Source: Adiantum capillus-veneris
Lineage: Eukaryota; Streptophyta; Polypodiopsida; Polypodiales; Pteridaceae
Assembly: GCA_014529385.2 (NCBI GenBank)
Contig: CM043958.1
Coordinates: 90,731,025 to 90,795,024, forward strand
Direction: 5' to 3'
Length of the DNA: 64,000 bases
Both the position numbers and the translations under genes were made by a program. The number at the start of each line of letters is the position of its first letter. The stretch's first letter is position 1. Positions 62,523 to 64,000 of this stretch are shown here, in pieces. The notes under the pieces were generated by a model. The model ran no database searches and was not told where the DNA came from. It saw only the letters and a list, made by a program, of their open reading frames with translations.

Positions 62523-62966
62523 TCACGGTGCGGGCCCCACTGATTTATCGAAGGGTTTATAAGACAAAAGAAGGATGAGAAAGCTGACCGACTGGAAGAC
62601 CGAAACACCTACGAGAAACTGAGCAACAATTAATATCAAGGGGTTATAAGGTATGGAAAAGCTCAGTTTACCCCCACCAAACATAATTCGTTTCACGATA
62701 AGCCTCAAGTGGTCAGGCGCGTCGGAATAATAGTCGTCGTCACTAGCAATCTGAACAAACTCGACCTCCCGGACGAAGAGATGCGCGGATATGATAGCAA
62801 GGCATGCGGGAAGAAGGGAACTCCCCATATCTTGAACGGCGAGTCGGCAGGTCCTTTCCCGAGCGACAAACTCTTGGGCCTTCCCTTTACCCAAGACCTT
62901 ATTATAGGTCGACACAAACGGAATGGAAAGAAATTTACCGAGGGTAATAAGGCTCGTCAATTGCAT
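62523..62966 (-). CDS. Unrecognised 147-codon ORF
   Basis: Has a hydrophobic C-terminal stretch (PLILIVAQFLVGVSVFQSV, then FLILLL) that could span a membrane. No family recognised. It directly adjoins the GC-rich segment and may share its origin. May be chance. Confidence 0.2.
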   Translation of the reverse strand: MQLTSLITLGKFLSIPFVSTYNKVLGKGKAQEFVARERTCRLAVQDMGSSLLPACLAIISAHLFVREVEFVQIASDDDYYSDAPDHLRLIVKRIMFGGGKLSFSIPYNPLILIVAQFLVGVSVFQSVSFLILLLSYKPFDKSVGPAP

Positions 62967-62999
62967 AAGCTGAAAGGTTGCAGCTTTGAGCTCAATTGA

Positions 63000-63936
63000 G
63001 ACAGAGCATTCTCATACTTAAAGGTTGGTGACCTAACACCTTGCCCATTGGTCATTTACTTGCCCTCTTCATTTACCTTCTCTCTCATTCATACCAAGAG
63101 AAGAAATAGGCTACTCCCATTTCATACAGAGAAGCTTGTGTACATGCACATGAACTTGAGGCTCATATCCAAAATCAAAGAGCGAGGCTATGAGAGAATG
63201 GAGGTCACATTGGAAATGCTCAAGAAGGAAATGAGGATGGCTTGCTTGCCTTGCAAGAGATTTAGGAATCCATTGCAGAGAGTACTACAAGTGCGATAGA
63301 GCCTATTTCCAGTGTTGGTATCAATCGTATTGGGACATCATGCTCAGTTTGGTGATGAGAATGAGGATGAGGACGAGGACAAGGATGATGGTGATGGTGA
63401 TGACGGTGCCGCTTATGACGATGAGGATGTGAGCTATGGTGAGAGTTAAAGCTCACTGCGCCTGGCCACCTGCTTATGGTGTTGAACCTCTACTTATGGT
63501 GTTGACTCTACAGTTTAGATTCTAGCCTCTAGTCTCTACTTATGTTTTGGATTTACGAGACTACTATACGACTCCTTTTTGTTTGGAGGTTACTACATTA
63601 CTTTGAGGCTTCATCTCTCCACTTTTTGTTCTTCGTCTACATGCCTGATTGACTGATGGTCATTGATTGATTGGTGTAAGAAGTGCACATTGAGCAACAA
63701 GCTAGTCTCTAAATTCAAATTTCTAAAGTTTCTTATGGTTTTGTGTTTGTGTATAAAGTTTTAAACATGGTGGTGTAGTATGTAGGCTTTTAAGCATCCT
63801 ATGTGGTAGACTATCTGACGTGTGGAATTTCCGAGTAGTTTGATCCGTACTTCAACACCCGTGTGCGTCCGACATGTGGTTGACGTATGGAAAAACTATG
63901 TACCTCTCTAGCGATAGAGAGGGGGGCCCTTGGAGG
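63000..63936. other. Unassigned region with an acidic-repeat stretch
   Basis: GATGAGGA-type trinucleotide repeats at 63,350-63,435 would encode Asp/Glu runs on plus or His runs on minus. Upstream, a charged open stretch (63,048-63,299) has no recognised domain. May be the 3' end of an element whose LTR starts at 63,937. Confidence 0.3.
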
Positions 63937-63968
63937 TGTCAAAGTTGACGATGCGGAAGCGTATAGAC

Positions 63969-64000
<32 letters not shown>
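63937..64000 (-). repeat. Inverted partial LTR of the short LTR family
   Basis: Begins TGTCAAAGTTGACGATG and runs into a GA tract. Its reverse complement matches the LTR end at 56,807-56,843 (ACGCTTCCACATCGTC...TTTGACA). No primer site follows the LTR end on this strand, so it is probably a 3' LTR, with the body beyond the window. Confidence 0.8.

Noticed and set aside
63262-63456. His-rich protein on the minus strand
   Set aside because: Comes from a GAT/GAG trinucleotide run; no other coding evidence.

Overview
This is nuclear DNA from a land plant. The signs are spliced GT-AG introns, plant-type Ty3/gypsy (Metaviridae) pol genes, a tRNA-iMet primer site, very long dinucleotide tracts and the last exon of a plant N-alpha-acetyltransferase 50 (NAA50). 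The density of nested transposons fits a large, repeat-rich genome; I cannot name the species. Almost every recognisable coding region belongs to a mobile element and nearly all are broken.

Layout. (1) 1-5.9 kb: a decayed Ty3/gypsy element, minus strand (element A: gag, zinc knuckles, protease, RT running off the left edge). (2) 5.9-7.1 kb: a gag-pro fragment of another retroelement. (3) 7.1-14.5 kb: a second, related minus-strand Ty3/gypsy element (element B), with catalytic residues of its integrase changed and RNase H apparently missing. (4) 14,551-48,661: a plus-strand chromovirus-like LTR retrotransposon with about 1.6-kb LTRs and the flanking duplication ATATAG; gag, protease and the RT palm are deleted. 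(5) 17,250-45,308, nested inside its pol gene between RNase H and integrase: a 28,059-bp DNA element with imperfect 31-bp terminal inverted repeats (AACAC...) and a 4-bp target duplication CAAG. Removing it plus one CAAG rejoins the pol reading frame exactly. (6) 48.7-54.2 kb: non-coding, LTR-like sequence with long GT tracts. (7) 54,249-56,843: a short LTR element (313/280-bp LTRs, perfect tRNA-iMet PBS, PPT, duplication TGTAT) without recognisable gag/pol; an inverted copy of its LTR begins at the right edge. (8) 57-64 kb: CT/GA repeats, a degenerate tandem repeat, the NAA50 last exon, and a GC-rich segment unlike its surroundings.

The 28-kb element is the most notable object. It carries two different candidate RNase-H-fold (DDE-like) transposase genes: a spliced gene at 33.6-38.1 kb and a DUF7869-like gene at 41.8-45.0 kb. 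It also carries three FCP1/HAD-phosphatase-like coding regions with altered DxD motifs, a ParB/sulfiredoxin-like gene, a RING-like gene, and three families of palindromic or tandem repeats. The largest family, a roughly 68-bp minisatellite centred on a palindrome, lies on both sides of the ParB-like gene. A second motif, CATACCGGT, recurs in three separate arrays around the right-hand genes. Most of its genes now contain stops or frameshifts, so this copy is probably inactive. Its coherent ends nevertheless show that this cargo moved, or accumulated, as one unit.
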